Below, one piece after another: positions 37,890 to 46,360 of a stretch of DNA of 64,000 nucleotides. Source of the DNA: CAVVEQ01 sp963747315 (GTDB lineage Bacteria; Chloroflexota; Anaerolineae; Anaerolineales; Anaerolineaceae); the NCBI GenBank assembly GCA_963747315.1, contig CAVVEQ010000006.1:496001-560000 (forward strand), in the 5' to 3' direction. The notes beneath the pieces are model-generated. The model did no database searches. It was not told where the DNA came from and saw nothing but the letters and a program-made list of their open reading frames with translations. Position 1 is the first letter of the stretch, and every line of letters begins with the position of its first letter. The translations under genes were made by a program, and so were the position numbers.

Positions 37890-38990
37890 TTAATTCAACT
37901 GGAAATAACGGAGATCCTGATCGGGGGATCCCGCCATGTTGATATCAGGGTCGAACGAAATGAGGGTATTTCCTGCCCCCTCTTGTATCGTCACCGCAAC
38001 CCAACCTTCCAATTCGGCGCCAGGCAGCACAGTGTTGCCGATCCACTCGCGATCCTTCGGGGTGTAGATCCAGTTCCCCTGTACGATGTAGCCGGAGCTA
38101 TCCAACGCCCTGAACTGATCGGACCCGATCCATGTGGGGAAATCCTTCTGGCTCAGGTATTTCAGGTGAACCTTCAACAGGACCCTTTGAGTACCGCTTT
38201 CCGGAACCTGGTAATTCGGATTATCCTTGGTCAATATTTTTTCCGCTTCCTCACCCTGGATGCTTTCCAGTAGGGTCACCTCCCAATCCGGAGTGATCAC
38301 CACGTCGCCAATCCCAGCGGGGGAATCCATCGCCGAACCCAGGTCATTCGGATGCAGTTTTGAGAATTCCTCAGGGAGGGAGATGGAGGCACCCTTATCC
38401 AGAGTAAAGAATCGGATATAGCGGTTGTCATCCTTTTCCACATCCAACACCAGCTCCAAATTCTGCTCGTTTATCGGAACCACGGCGTCCACCCATCCTT
38501 CCACAGCTTCCGCAGTATACATATCTTCAAACAGGAATTCTGGCTGCGGCCAACCGTCCATCGTGTCGCCATGCGCCAGGAATTGATCCCCAGTGATGAA
38601 TAACTCCGAGATCCCCAGGCTGTGCGGGGATTCATCCAGGGCAGTGTTGCGGACGAAAACTTTTACCAGGGCATATTCCAGATCCTCCGGTAAAGGCTCT
38701 GCCTGCCAGTCCGCCGTGTTAATAACCTTCAATGCGTCGGCTCCGCGGAGGAATTCCCTCACTTCCACATCCCAACCCGGGATGGAAATCTGGGTTCCCA
38801 TGGAGATCGGGGCATTCCTGCCTAGCCCCAGTCCAATTGTTGCATTGGGATCCGTTTCCTGGCTTGAATTCGGTGAATTTGAAGGATTACCTTTATCGGA
38901 CTTTGAAGAACTGAACCCGCAGGCAGCAATTGCCAGGTACAGGAAGAAAACTGGTATGACCAACTTGAGAAAACGGACTCGTGTACCCAT
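37890..38990 (-). CDS. lipoprotein with two DUF4352-like beta domains
   Basis: The protein has 366 residues. The signal peptide ends in AIAAC, a lipobox. Two similar halves follow. The first begins GRNAPISMGTQISIPGWDVEVREF, the second GIGDVVITPDWEVTLLES; each continues to a VKVFVRN or LKVHLKY strand and ends RYIRFFTL or RYFQLN. That is the tandem pattern of telokin-like/DUF4352 domains of cell-surface proteins. The function is unknown. ATG at 38990 is taken as the start. Confidence 0.7.
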   Translation of the reverse strand: MGTRVRFLKLVIPVFFLYLAIAACGFSSSKSDKGNPSNSPNSSQETDPNATIGLGLGRNAPISMGTQISIPGWDVEVREFLRGADALKVINTADWQAEPLPEDLEYALVKVFVRNTALDESPHSLGISELFITGDQFLAHGDTMDGWPQPEFLFEDMYTAEAVEGWVDAVVPINEQNLELVLDVEKDDNRYIRFFTLDKGASISLPEEFSKLHPNDLGSAMDSPAGIGDVVITPDWEVTLLESIQGEEAEKILTKDNPNYQVPESGTQRVLLKVHLKYLSQKDFPTWIGSDQFRALDSSGYIVQGNWIYTPKDREWIGNTVLPGAELEGWVAVTIQEGAGNTLISFDPDINMAGSPDQDLRYFQLN

Positions 38991-39102
38991 CATCCCTCCT
39001 AAAAAAGGTACTGATCCGACCCATTGACTTTACTCAGTATAGCAAATTCGAATTAATGCTTCAACCATCTTGAAAACTGACTATTTATAATTTTTTTCCG
39101 CT

Positions 39103-39111
39103 TGCTATAAT
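39103..39111 (+). promoter_or_regulatory. extended -10 promoter for the 39.2-41.0 kb operon
   Basis: TGCTATAAT is an extended -10 (TG, one base, TATAAT) about 85 bases before the first gene. No -35 is evident. It resembles the promoter before the CarD-like gene. Confidence 0.45.
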
Positions 39112-39196
39112 AATAATGCATTCAGGTTTGGGATAATAATTTCTCTCCTGGTTTTTTGGGTCCGGTTTGCGTATAAAGGAAGGGCAAAGGCAAACC

Positions 39197-39826
39197 ATGC
39201 AAACTCCAGAAATCGAAACCGCATCCTCCGCGCCGAAACGTAATTCTGCCGGGAAAACTTTTATTCTAATTGCCCTCATCATTGGTCTGATCCTCTGTGT
39301 TGTCCTGGGCTTGATCCTGTACCTCGGATACCAGGAATACCTGGTCAGTCCCAAGCTGGTTGAAGGTGCTTACGCTGATCCCTCTGCTGCGACAACCTAT
39401 ACCCTCACCCCCGATCAGACCGCAGCAGTTGCTAAATACGGTTACCCCGATTCCTTCACAATTACTTTCTACCAGGAGGAATTCTCCCCGGATTTCACCG
39501 GCGAAGTAAGAGATGAAATTTGGAGGTATTACAACGACGAGGTCGCACTAACCTTTTACGAAGGTATCCTGGTAAACCAGGAGACCATCCCCGATCCACC
39601 CACCTCCTGGGTACCCCTGCCGTACCAACCCAATCAATTCACGGCGTATGCCAGTCTCAAATCGATCCTCGCTACCGCCGCCATCAAGGATTATTTCGAA
39701 TTACCCCTGGAAGAGGAGCTGATCGAAAACGGGAGTTTGTATTATGCACCTGGCCTGACTTTTGGAACCGTTAATGACCGGCTTGTCTATGTGGAAACGA
39801 TCAGCATGAAAGAGGGGGAGGAATAG
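39197..39826 (+). CDS. single-pass membrane-anchored protein, unknown function
   Basis: The protein has 209 residues. A short polar N-terminus is followed by one helix, FILIALIIGLILCVVLGLIL, so the rest is extracytoplasmic. The outside part has many aromatic residues (YQEEFSPDF, IWRYYNDEVALTFYEG) and no recognised motif. The start ATG at 39197 has purine-rich sequence upstream and fits the extended -10 promoter. The lipoprotein gene follows after one base, so the pair is one transcript. Confidence 0.6.
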   Translation: MQTPEIETASSAPKRNSAGKTFILIALIIGLILCVVLGLILYLGYQEYLVSPKLVEGAYADPSAATTYTLTPDQTAAVAKYGYPDSFTITFYQEEFSPDFTGEVRDEIWRYYNDEVALTFYEGILVNQETIPDPPTSWVPLPYQPNQFTAYASLKSILATAAIKDYFELPLEEELIENGSLYYAPGLTFGTVNDRLVYVETISMKEGEE

Positions 39827-39827
39827 T

Positions 39828-40979
39828 ATGAAGCGGCAGCGAACAGTATACGTGATGATTTCACTGGTCACCCTGATCGGAATGACTTTCTCTGCCTGCA
39901 ATTTTCCGCTCTTCAATCCTCCCGGGCAAACCAGTTTCGACCAGGCGCATCTGATGATGATAACCTCCCGCGGGCTTCTCGACCTTTACACACCGCCGGA
40001 GATTACCGCTTCGCATTCTGGTTCATCGCCCGCGATGGCTTCGTTATTCTTTGATCCAAGATTGCTCACGACCCTGGAGCAATTGAATCAGCACAAGGCG
40101 CTTGCCCTGGAGTACCAGCGGCTTGCTGCTGCCGCGGAACGGTCTGGAAACCAGGTCCTCTATGATAAATGGACCGGCAAGGCACAGGAACATCTTGCCG
40201 CGGCGGAAAAATTAGAAAAAGCAAGGGCGGAATGGCGGCGCAGGCATCGATTCTTTCCCGCCATCAGCCGAGGGATCAAGGGTTTTACCCGCGCGATCGG
40301 CCAGGTACTTGATTTTGCGATCCGAAATATCGCTGAGAGTATCAAAACTCGATTCGAGGCATATATCGAAGAGATCCGGGCGTTCCTGGCAAACCCGGTC
40401 CGTTATGCGTTTGATGTCGCCCTGAACCGACAGCTTGAGATCATTAAGGGCCAGTTCATTGACCGGCTGGGACCCTTCTTTGGAGAGCGGGCGTACAACC
40501 TGATCAAACTTGATCAGCGCGCCTGGAGGATTGAGGGGCAGCTTTTCAATACGCGCACCCCTCGGCCAACTCGCACTCCAAAAACACCTCAACCCACTAA
40601 AGCAGAAGCCACCCCGACCGTCCCGACGGCAACGATAGGAGCAATCCCTCCAAACGTTGTTGGAGCCTGGCATGGGGTAGCCTGTGATGAGGCTGAAGGC
40701 GCTTTTGCCTACCGCTGGTCATTGGATTTGATGAAGGATCCCTCCACCGACCAGGTGGTGGGAACCCTGAAATTCCACGATTGCCCCGGCGGCGGCAGGG
40801 GGCTCTTCCGTGTGGTGGGGACCACGCAGACCGGGAGCGTGATCAGTCTCACCGGTACGCTGAAGGATGGAGGCGGGAGCCTTTACCAAACCCTTCAGGA
40901 TCAAAATTCTGCTTCAGGCACCCAGGATTTCCTGTTCGATAGCTCCACGGGTGAGATCGAACCGAATTACTCACCTTGA
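39828..40979 (+). CDS. lipoprotein with helical core and Thr/Pro-rich linker
   Basis: The protein has 383 residues. The signal peptide ends in TFSAC. A long helical region, rich in Lys and Arg, follows from about residue 75 (ALEYQRLAAAAERSGN) to 240. Then comes the linker TRTPRPTRTPKTPQPTKAE, a pattern common in Chloroflexota lipoproteins. The last 110 residues form a beta-rich domain with Cys residues. Its function is unknown. It is translated together with the preceding gene: that gene's stop TAG is one base before this ATG. Confidence 0.65.
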   Translation: MKRQRTVYVMISLVTLIGMTFSACNFPLFNPPGQTSFDQAHLMMITSRGLLDLYTPPEITASHSGSSPAMASLFFDPRLLTTLEQLNQHKALALEYQRLAAAAERSGNQVLYDKWTGKAQEHLAAAEKLEKARAEWRRRHRFFPAISRGIKGFTRAIGQVLDFAIRNIAESIKTRFEAYIEEIRAFLANPVRYAFDVALNRQLEIIKGQFIDRLGPFFGERAYNLIKLDQRAWRIEGQLFNTRTPRPTRTPKTPQPTKAEATPTVPTATIGAIPPNVVGAWHGVACDEAEGAFAYRWSLDLMKDPSTDQVVGTLKFHDCPGGGRGLFRVVGTTQTGSVISLTGTLKDGGGSLYQTLQDQNSASGTQDFLFDSSTGEIEPNYSP

Positions 40980-41029
40980 TACCTGGATACAGTTCTATCA
41001 AATTGAATATAAAGAATTGATCCCCCGGG

Positions 41030-41809
41030 TTATTTCTCTCTCGCCCAGGTTACCACAGGCAGTATCCATTCCTCCAGTGCCTGATAGAGAATACCGTGAC
41101 CAGATCCTACATTGAGGATGATTTCCTTGGAACCCGATAATCCTTTGCCCTCTGAATATTCAAAAAGCTCACGGCACGATCCAGCGAAGGTATCCTCCGA
41201 ATCATAGATGGAAAGCACATTCCCGGTGAGGGAAATCCCGCTTTGAATCAAGTCTGCGTTTACCTCGGGATTGCAGATGGCCATGATCACATACCGAATC
41301 TCCGGATTGTTGATCTGGTGGGATGCGTAGATCGCGATCCCGCCGCCTTTGGAAGCCCCCACAATGGTTATGTTCTGGGGTTGGACACCGGCATCCAGCA
41401 AGGTATTCACCTGCTTACTGACTTTCTCTGCATATGCCACCCCGTCTGTATTTTTTGCTCGAACCTCGCTGATAACTGTGAACCCGAAATTTTCTAGCTT
41501 TTCCAGGATCTCCAAATATTCGTATTCACCGAATTCAGGACTTACCGCGGGAATACCCTGGTCTTCGATTATCTTTCCGTGCAAGTATATAAGGTACTTC
41601 GCGGAAGCATTGATCATTGAGGGAAACTGGAACCTTGTGAAGTCTGGTTGTAAATCGATATCAACTCTGGTTCCCTTTGGGATCGCAACATTGGTTGGCA
41701 AAGCCCCCTGCGTTGGTTTTTTTACATCCAAAAATTTCGGCTGGCAGGAAATTAACAAGCAAATGATCAATAGGATGGCCGCTAGAAATGAAACTGTCTG
41801 TCTTTTCAT
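41030..41809 (-). CDS. lipoprotein alpha/beta hydrolase
   Basis: The protein has 259 residues. The signal peptide ends in LLISC, a lipobox. The mature part is an alpha/beta hydrolase: YLIYLHGKIIED, a nucleophile elbow VGASKGGGIAI, an acid region near YDSEDTF and a His in GSGHGILYQA. The GxSxG serine is in the family position. It is a probable extracytoplasmic esterase or thioesterase. The start overlaps the methyltransferase stop as ATGA, so both are in one operon. Confidence 0.75.
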   Translation of the reverse strand: MKRQTVSFLAAILLIICLLISCQPKFLDVKKPTQGALPTNVAIPKGTRVDIDLQPDFTRFQFPSMINASAKYLIYLHGKIIEDQGIPAVSPEFGEYEYLEILEKLENFGFTVISEVRAKNTDGVAYAEKVSKQVNTLLDAGVQPQNITIVGASKGGGIAIYASHQINNPEIRYVIMAICNPEVNADLIQSGISLTGNVLSIYDSEDTFAGSCRELFEYSEGKGLSGSKEIILNVGSGHGILYQALEEWILPVVTWAREK

Positions 41810-42600
41810 GAATTTTTCGTCAGTGGCTTTTTTCCTGAAAATATTCCATACCCGAAATAATCTTCCAAATGTGCGGGCGTTACACCTTTCTGGCGTACTT
41901 GCTTTGTGAATTCCCGGTACGCCGGGTTGACCGCGTAGAGTTTGATCATCCTCGCCAGGATACCCATCGCCCCGCCGCAGCCATAGCGGTAGACCAGCCC
42001 GCGGGATTCATCGCGCAGTTCGATCCTGCGGGTGCTCGCCCTGATCTCTTGAAGGCCGGCATTCACCAGTAATTCCCTCCATCTCTCGGGCGTGAGCGGG
42101 GCGATGTTTGCCCCAAGCTCCTGGGAAGCCCAGAAGGCTATCTCCTCCGGCGGGGGATATTGGATCCAGACAGATTCATTAAGCGCCACCGTTCCTCCCG
42201 GCTTCACCACCCGGGCATATTCATTTACAGCCTTTTGCTTATCAGGTGGGAAAGCGGTCACCGATTCGGTTATAACAGTATCGTAGGTTTCATCCTCAAA
42301 AGGCAGGTCCTGGGCGTCTGCCTGACGTATCTCCACCCGGTGCGAAAGTCCTTCGCGCCGGACTCGCTCTTTTGATCTTTCGACCATACCGGGCAGGATA
42401 TCCACCCCCATAACCCGGCAGCCATAGCGTTTGGCCAGAAAACAAGGGGTGATGCCCACCCCGCAGCCAACATCGAGAATGTAACTATCGGGTCCGATCC
42501 CACACAGGGCAGCCAGTTCCTCCGTGGCTCCCACACCCCCGATGTGCTTGGTGAGACCCACCTCAGCGGCGAAATCAAAAAAGGTCGGTTTTTCGCTCAT
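41806..42600 (-). CDS. class I SAM-dependent methyltransferase
   Basis: The protein has 264 residues. The SAM-binding motif is ILDVGCGVGITPCFLA, followed by the acidic residue in VMGVDILPGMVERSK and the QADAQDLPFEDETYD segment. It resembles UbiE/Coq5-type and arsenite- or sterol-type small-molecule methyltransferases, but the substrate is not clear. GAGGT lies before the ATG. Translation is coupled to the downstream hydrolase. Confidence 0.85.
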   Translation of the reverse strand: MSEKPTFFDFAAEVGLTKHIGGVGATEELAALCGIGPDSYILDVGCGVGITPCFLAKRYGCRVMGVDILPGMVERSKERVRREGLSHRVEIRQADAQDLPFEDETYDTVITESVTAFPPDKQKAVNEYARVVKPGGTVALNESVWIQYPPPEEIAFWASQELGANIAPLTPERWRELLVNAGLQEIRASTRRIELRDESRGLVYRYGCGGAMGILARMIKLYAVNPAYREFTKQVRQKGVTPAHLEDYFGYGIFSGKKPLTKNS

Positions 42601-42721
42601 GGCACCTCGCTAACTGGTCCATCACCGATCTCGGTATTCGTTAAATCAAATAGCAATTTCGAAAATAATCTTTGCACGGCAGCAGAGAAAAGTCAAGGCG
42701 TCAGAGGAAATTGAAATATTG

Positions 42722-43153
42722 TTAATTTCGGGTAATTTTTCGTATCCAAAGGATTAATGAGGAAATCAGGATGATATCCACCACAATCGCCACGAACCCG
42801 AAAATAATCCTCCCACCCACCTGGTCCTCCCCCTCAAACGAGAAAGGTCCGATGGAGGTGGAGGATGTGTAGGTGACCTCCGGCGCGAAGGCGGTCCAAT
42901 TGCACACCGCTGCCACGGAGATGAATGTGATGATCCCCAGCGCGGTGCGCAGGATTGCGGGTGCTCCCGGTGGGATCAGGATCGCCAGGCCTGCAGCCAG
43001 GAGGCAGATGGCAATGCTGAGGATGATGGCTGGTGGGGCTGTAAACTCGCCTTCGGCCGGTATATAACCGTAGAATGCGCCGAGGATGATCAGCGCCATC
43101 AGGATCATCACGCTGCCGAAAAGAATAGGAATCCAGCGGGGAGTCTCGTTCAT
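42722..43153 (-). CDS. small four-helix membrane protein, unknown function
   Basis: This protein of about 143 residues has four hydrophobic helices. The short extracytoplasmic loops include YIPAEGEF and a longer segment APEVTYTSSTSIGPFSFEGE. No family was recognised. The start at 43153 is the first ATG in a region with no good Shine-Dalgarno site, so it is provisional. It is on its own upstream of the helicase terminus. Confidence 0.55.
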   Translation of the reverse strand: MNETPRWIPILFGSVMILMALIILGAFYGYIPAEGEFTAPPAIILSIAICLLAAGLAILIPPGAPAILRTALGIITFISVAAVCNWTAFAPEVTYTSSTSIGPFSFEGEDQVGGRIIFGFVAIVVDIILISSLILWIRKITRN

Positions 43154-43361
43154 AAGAGTTATTGAATCCGAACCCGGCTGAATTGTCAATCCCGCGAGAG
43201 CCGCACCGAACTCCTTGCCCTTTCAAGCAATTCATTGTTCCCCGCCTGATAGGCAGAGTAGAAAACGAAATGCGCATCCAAAAAGGACACGCATTTATAT
43301 TCAAAAGGGATCAAATCCCAATATTTTCCAAAGTTGAACTTTCTTCCCGATCAGCAGCGGT

Positions 43362-44993
43362 TCACGCCACCTGCAGCTCCATCGGCAACCGGCGGATGCG
43401 GGCATCCCGCGTCCTGGCCAGTACTTGGGGAACCATATCTTCGGGGATATCCACATATGAGCGGCTGGCCTGAATGCTGATCTTGCCGATGACGTGACCG
43501 GGAATTTCCGCGCGCGAGGCGATCAAACCCACGATCTCGTTCGGGCTCAATCCGTGCTGCCTGCCCATTTTCATCTTAAGCCGCACCATACCCGACTCAT
43601 GTGAGTTATCTCCGGAGCGGTCCTGGTAGGATTTTCGCTCGAATCCCCGTTTTTCAGAATGAGGGACACTCTCCGTCATGACTGTGACTGCGTGGATCGG
43701 CCGCTGTTTTTCCTCACCTCGGGCTACCTTAAGAGCAGCCGCGGCGATATCCAGTGGATCGTACCCTTCGGCTGTCATCTGTTCCACCAGCTCGCGCTCG
43801 CGCGTGAACCGCCCGCGTTTCAACCAGATCAGTAGCTTTCCGGTGAGGCTGGCTTCCCGCTTGACGCGGATATCTTCTTCCGTCGGTAGGGTTGCCACCA
43901 GTATCTTCCTGCGGGTGAAGGCTTCCACACGCCCCAGGCGCCTGCGCTCGGAGGCGGAAACGAAAGTGATGGCGATGCCAGTCTTCCCCGCCCGTCCGGT
44001 GCGCCCAATGCGGTGGACGTAAATCTCAGGATCATCCGGAAGCTGGAAATTAAACACGTGCGAAATGTTGTCGATATCCAATCCCCGCGCGGCCACATCG
44101 GTTGCCACCAGCACCTGCACCTGTCCCTGGCGGAAGCGGTTCAGGGTTCTTTCACGGGCTTCCTGGATGAGGTCTCCGCTGAGTGCCTCCGCAGGAAAAC
44201 CGCGGGCGGAAAGCTCCGCAGCAAGGGTGGTCGTTTCAGCCCGCGTGCGGACGAAGATCAACGCGCTGGTGATCTCCTCCACCTCGAAAAGACGGGTGAG
44301 CGCTGCAGTTTTTTCATGGGTGCTTACCAGGTAATAGCGCTGTTCGATCGCATCCACTGTCACCTGCTCGCGCTGGATGTTCACCTGCTGCGGTTCGCGC
44401 ATGTATTTTTCAGCCAGTCTTCTGATTTCAGATGGGAGGGTGGCGGAAAAAAGGGCGGTCTGGTGATCAGTGGGGGTATTGGAAAGGATAGATTCGATAT
44501 CTTCAATGAAACCCATGCTCAGCATTTCATCTGCTTCATCCAGCACAACCGTGCGGATGCCGCCCAGGTCGAGCACCGAGCGGTAGATGAGGTCCAACAA
44601 TCGCCCGGGCGTACCCACCACGATATCCACCCCGCGGCGGAGTTGACTCATCTGAGACCCGTATGCCTGCCCGCCGTAGACAGCCAGGACATTTACTTTG
44701 GTGTGGCGTCCCAGTTCGGAGATCGCCCCTGCCACCTGGGTGGCCAGTTCGCGGGTGGGCACCAGGACCAGCCCCTGGATCAGTTTCTGCCCGGGTTGTA
44801 TGGATTGGATCATGGGCAGCGCGAAGGCAGCGGTTTTCCCGGTGCCGGTTTGCGCCTGCCCGATGATATCCCGGCCATCCAGCATGAGCGGGATGACTCC
44901 GGATTGAATGGGGGTGGGGGAAGTGAAACCCAGTTCGGTAACTGCCTGCACCAGTTCCGGCTGCAGGTTTAAATCATTAAAATCGGTGATCAT
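43362..44993 (-). CDS. DEAD-box RNA helicase (DeaD/CsdA-like)
   Basis: The protein has 543 residues. All core motifs are present: Q motif GFTSPTPIQ, AQTGTGKT (about residue 50), PTRELA, DEAD in VVLDEADEM (about 150), SAT, then RGLDI and HRIGRTGRAG. The last 80 residues (VRLKMKMGRQHGLSPNEIVG) form the DbpA-type RNA-binding domain. Such proteins assist ribosome assembly and RNA turnover, often at low temperature. The gene is preceded by a structured leader, so regulation by that leader is likely. Confidence 0.92.
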   Translation of the reverse strand: MITDFNDLNLQPELVQAVTELGFTSPTPIQSGVIPLMLDGRDIIGQAQTGTGKTAAFALPMIQSIQPGQKLIQGLVLVPTRELATQVAGAISELGRHTKVNVLAVYGGQAYGSQMSQLRRGVDIVVGTPGRLLDLIYRSVLDLGGIRTVVLDEADEMLSMGFIEDIESILSNTPTDHQTALFSATLPSEIRRLAEKYMREPQQVNIQREQVTVDAIEQRYYLVSTHEKTAALTRLFEVEEITSALIFVRTRAETTTLAAELSARGFPAEALSGDLIQEARERTLNRFRQGQVQVLVATDVAARGLDIDNISHVFNFQLPDDPEIYVHRIGRTGRAGKTGIAITFVSASERRRLGRVEAFTRRKILVATLPTEEDIRVKREASLTGKLLIWLKRGRFTRERELVEQMTAEGYDPLDIAAAALKVARGEEKQRPIHAVTVMTESVPHSEKRGFERKSYQDRSGDNSHESGMVRLKMKMGRQHGLSPNEIVGLIASRAEIPGHVIGKISIQASRSYVDIPEDMVPQVLARTRDARIRRLPMELQVA

Positions 44994-45105
44994 CAAAACT
45001 CCTAATCAAAATGTGGCCAGAGTGTTTTGATGATCCAGACTTACCCATTTAGCTTTGCTTTAGACTGCCTCTCCTTACGGATCGGCACGCGCAGCCAATA
45101 AAATA

Positions 45106-45178
45106 GCCCGACACTTCGTCGGGCAATCATCCGTTTACACCAAAACAATTCCCTGAAAAAGAAAGCCCTCTGCGGGCT
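45106..45178 (-). promoter_or_regulatory. tandem hairpins upstream of the helicase, candidate leader control
   Basis: On the minus strand two hairpins precede the helicase gene. The upstream one, 45164-45178 (AGCCC/GGGCT), is followed by TTTCTTTTT, a terminator-like tail. The other, 45106-45124, has a perfect seven-base stem (GCCCGAC) and a five-base loop, followed by TATTTTA. Both lie 110-190 bases from the ATG and could form an attenuator or stabilise the leader. Confidence 0.5.
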
Positions 45179-45327
45179 AAGACAAATAGTATAACACAAA
45201 TCGGTGCATCGGAGAGGGGGAATCCTCAATTAGTTTTTCTCCCCATCCTGGTTGGGTGCTGATTGTTCAGTTTGTAGAAATTAATATCGTTGCAATAATA
45301 TCAACATATAGCTTGGCTGGATAATTC

Positions 45328-46296
45328 TTAACTCTTTACCAGCCTCGGTAGATCGCCCATCACCTCCAGCCCGGAGTGCTCCCCGGTACCCTCAAAGACC
45401 ACCTTGCCTTCCAGCGTTTCCAGCTGCACCACCACCCGGGCGTTCAGCGTTTCCAGAACCCGCCGGCCCATATCCACCCGGCTCGGACCGCGCAGCAGTC
45501 CACCCTCCACCCGCTTCGGACGCAGGGTCAACCGGTGGGTCCTGTTCCGCAAAACCCACTCCACCTCACCATCGGTGATTTCCAGGGATTCGATCTTCGC
45601 GCCGGTGTAGGTGGCAAAGCGGTGCAGGCTGCCATCCAACCAGAAGCCTACGATGAATCCGCGGAAAGCGCTTTTCATCCAGGGGATGATCGCCACCGAG
45701 GCAGTGATGCAAGCTCTGGCGTCCTTGAAATGATTGCTCTGGAACCAGATCCATGCTTCCGGGAAGGCTTGCCCCCAATCCTTTTCTATATACCCGTGCC
45801 CGCCACTGAAATCCATGCGCTGTCCGTCCAGGACCAATTCCCCTTCGAGGGGATGATCGAAGCTGAGAACGCCGTGGTAACACTCCATGCGCGGAACCCA
45901 GGAATACCAGCCCATGATCCCCGGGGAAAGTGGGGTCACCGGCCAGGGATTAAGCGTGCCAAAGCGGATCTGACCAGCGATTTCCCCCTCCGCGCTTTCG
46001 GTATTCAGGCTCAACCCACGAGAATCGAAACAATTTTGACCAACCAGGAAGGCAAATTTTCTGGGGTCGGGCTGGAAGGTTTCCAGGGGAAAGGTATGAT
46101 AAGCTGTTTTTCCACTCACCCCCTCCAGCACCTGGATGAATGCGTGCGCATCCTTTCCAAGGATCACCCCCGGAATGATTGCCACCTTCTGCTTACCATC
46201 AGCGCTGACCAGCTTGAAGTACCAACCTTCAAAGAAAGGCGGTTTCTTCCCCCATCCATGATACATGCCCGGATTGAGCGTACTGCGGATGGACAT
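45328..46296 (-). CDS. tocopherol-cyclase-like (lipocalin-type) protein
   Basis: The protein has 322 residues. The family signature is clear: HGWGKKPPFFEGWYFKLV near the N-terminus and GGHGYIEKDWGQAFPEAWIW in the middle. Plant tocopherol cyclases are related, but the bacterial versions probably do not make tocopherol; the real substrate is unknown. GAGGCAATT precedes the ATG. It stands alone between the helicase leader and the PLP decarboxylase gene. Confidence 0.8.
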   Translation of the reverse strand: MSIRSTLNPGMYHGWGKKPPFFEGWYFKLVSADGKQKVAIIPGVILGKDAHAFIQVLEGVSGKTAYHTFPLETFQPDPRKFAFLVGQNCFDSRGLSLNTESAEGEIAGQIRFGTLNPWPVTPLSPGIMGWYSWVPRMECYHGVLSFDHPLEGELVLDGQRMDFSGGHGYIEKDWGQAFPEAWIWFQSNHFKDARACITASVAIIPWMKSAFRGFIVGFWLDGSLHRFATYTGAKIESLEITDGEVEWVLRNRTHRLTLRPKRVEGGLLRGPSRVDMGRRVLETLNARVVVQLETLEGKVVFEGTGEHSGLEVMGDLPRLVKS

Positions 46297-46360
46297 AATT
46301 GCCTCGTTCTACAGATTCGGAGTATTTCTTATCCGATTATACAACCATCCATACCAATTT

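Noticed and set aside
44013..44972. 319-codon plus-strand frame antisense to the DEAD-box helicase
   Set aside because: Composition is His/Gln-rich and shadow-like; the helicase on the other strand is certain.
45041..45229. 62-codon minus-strand frame in the helicase leader
   Set aside because: It runs through two hairpins and has no ribosome site; read as leader RNA instead.
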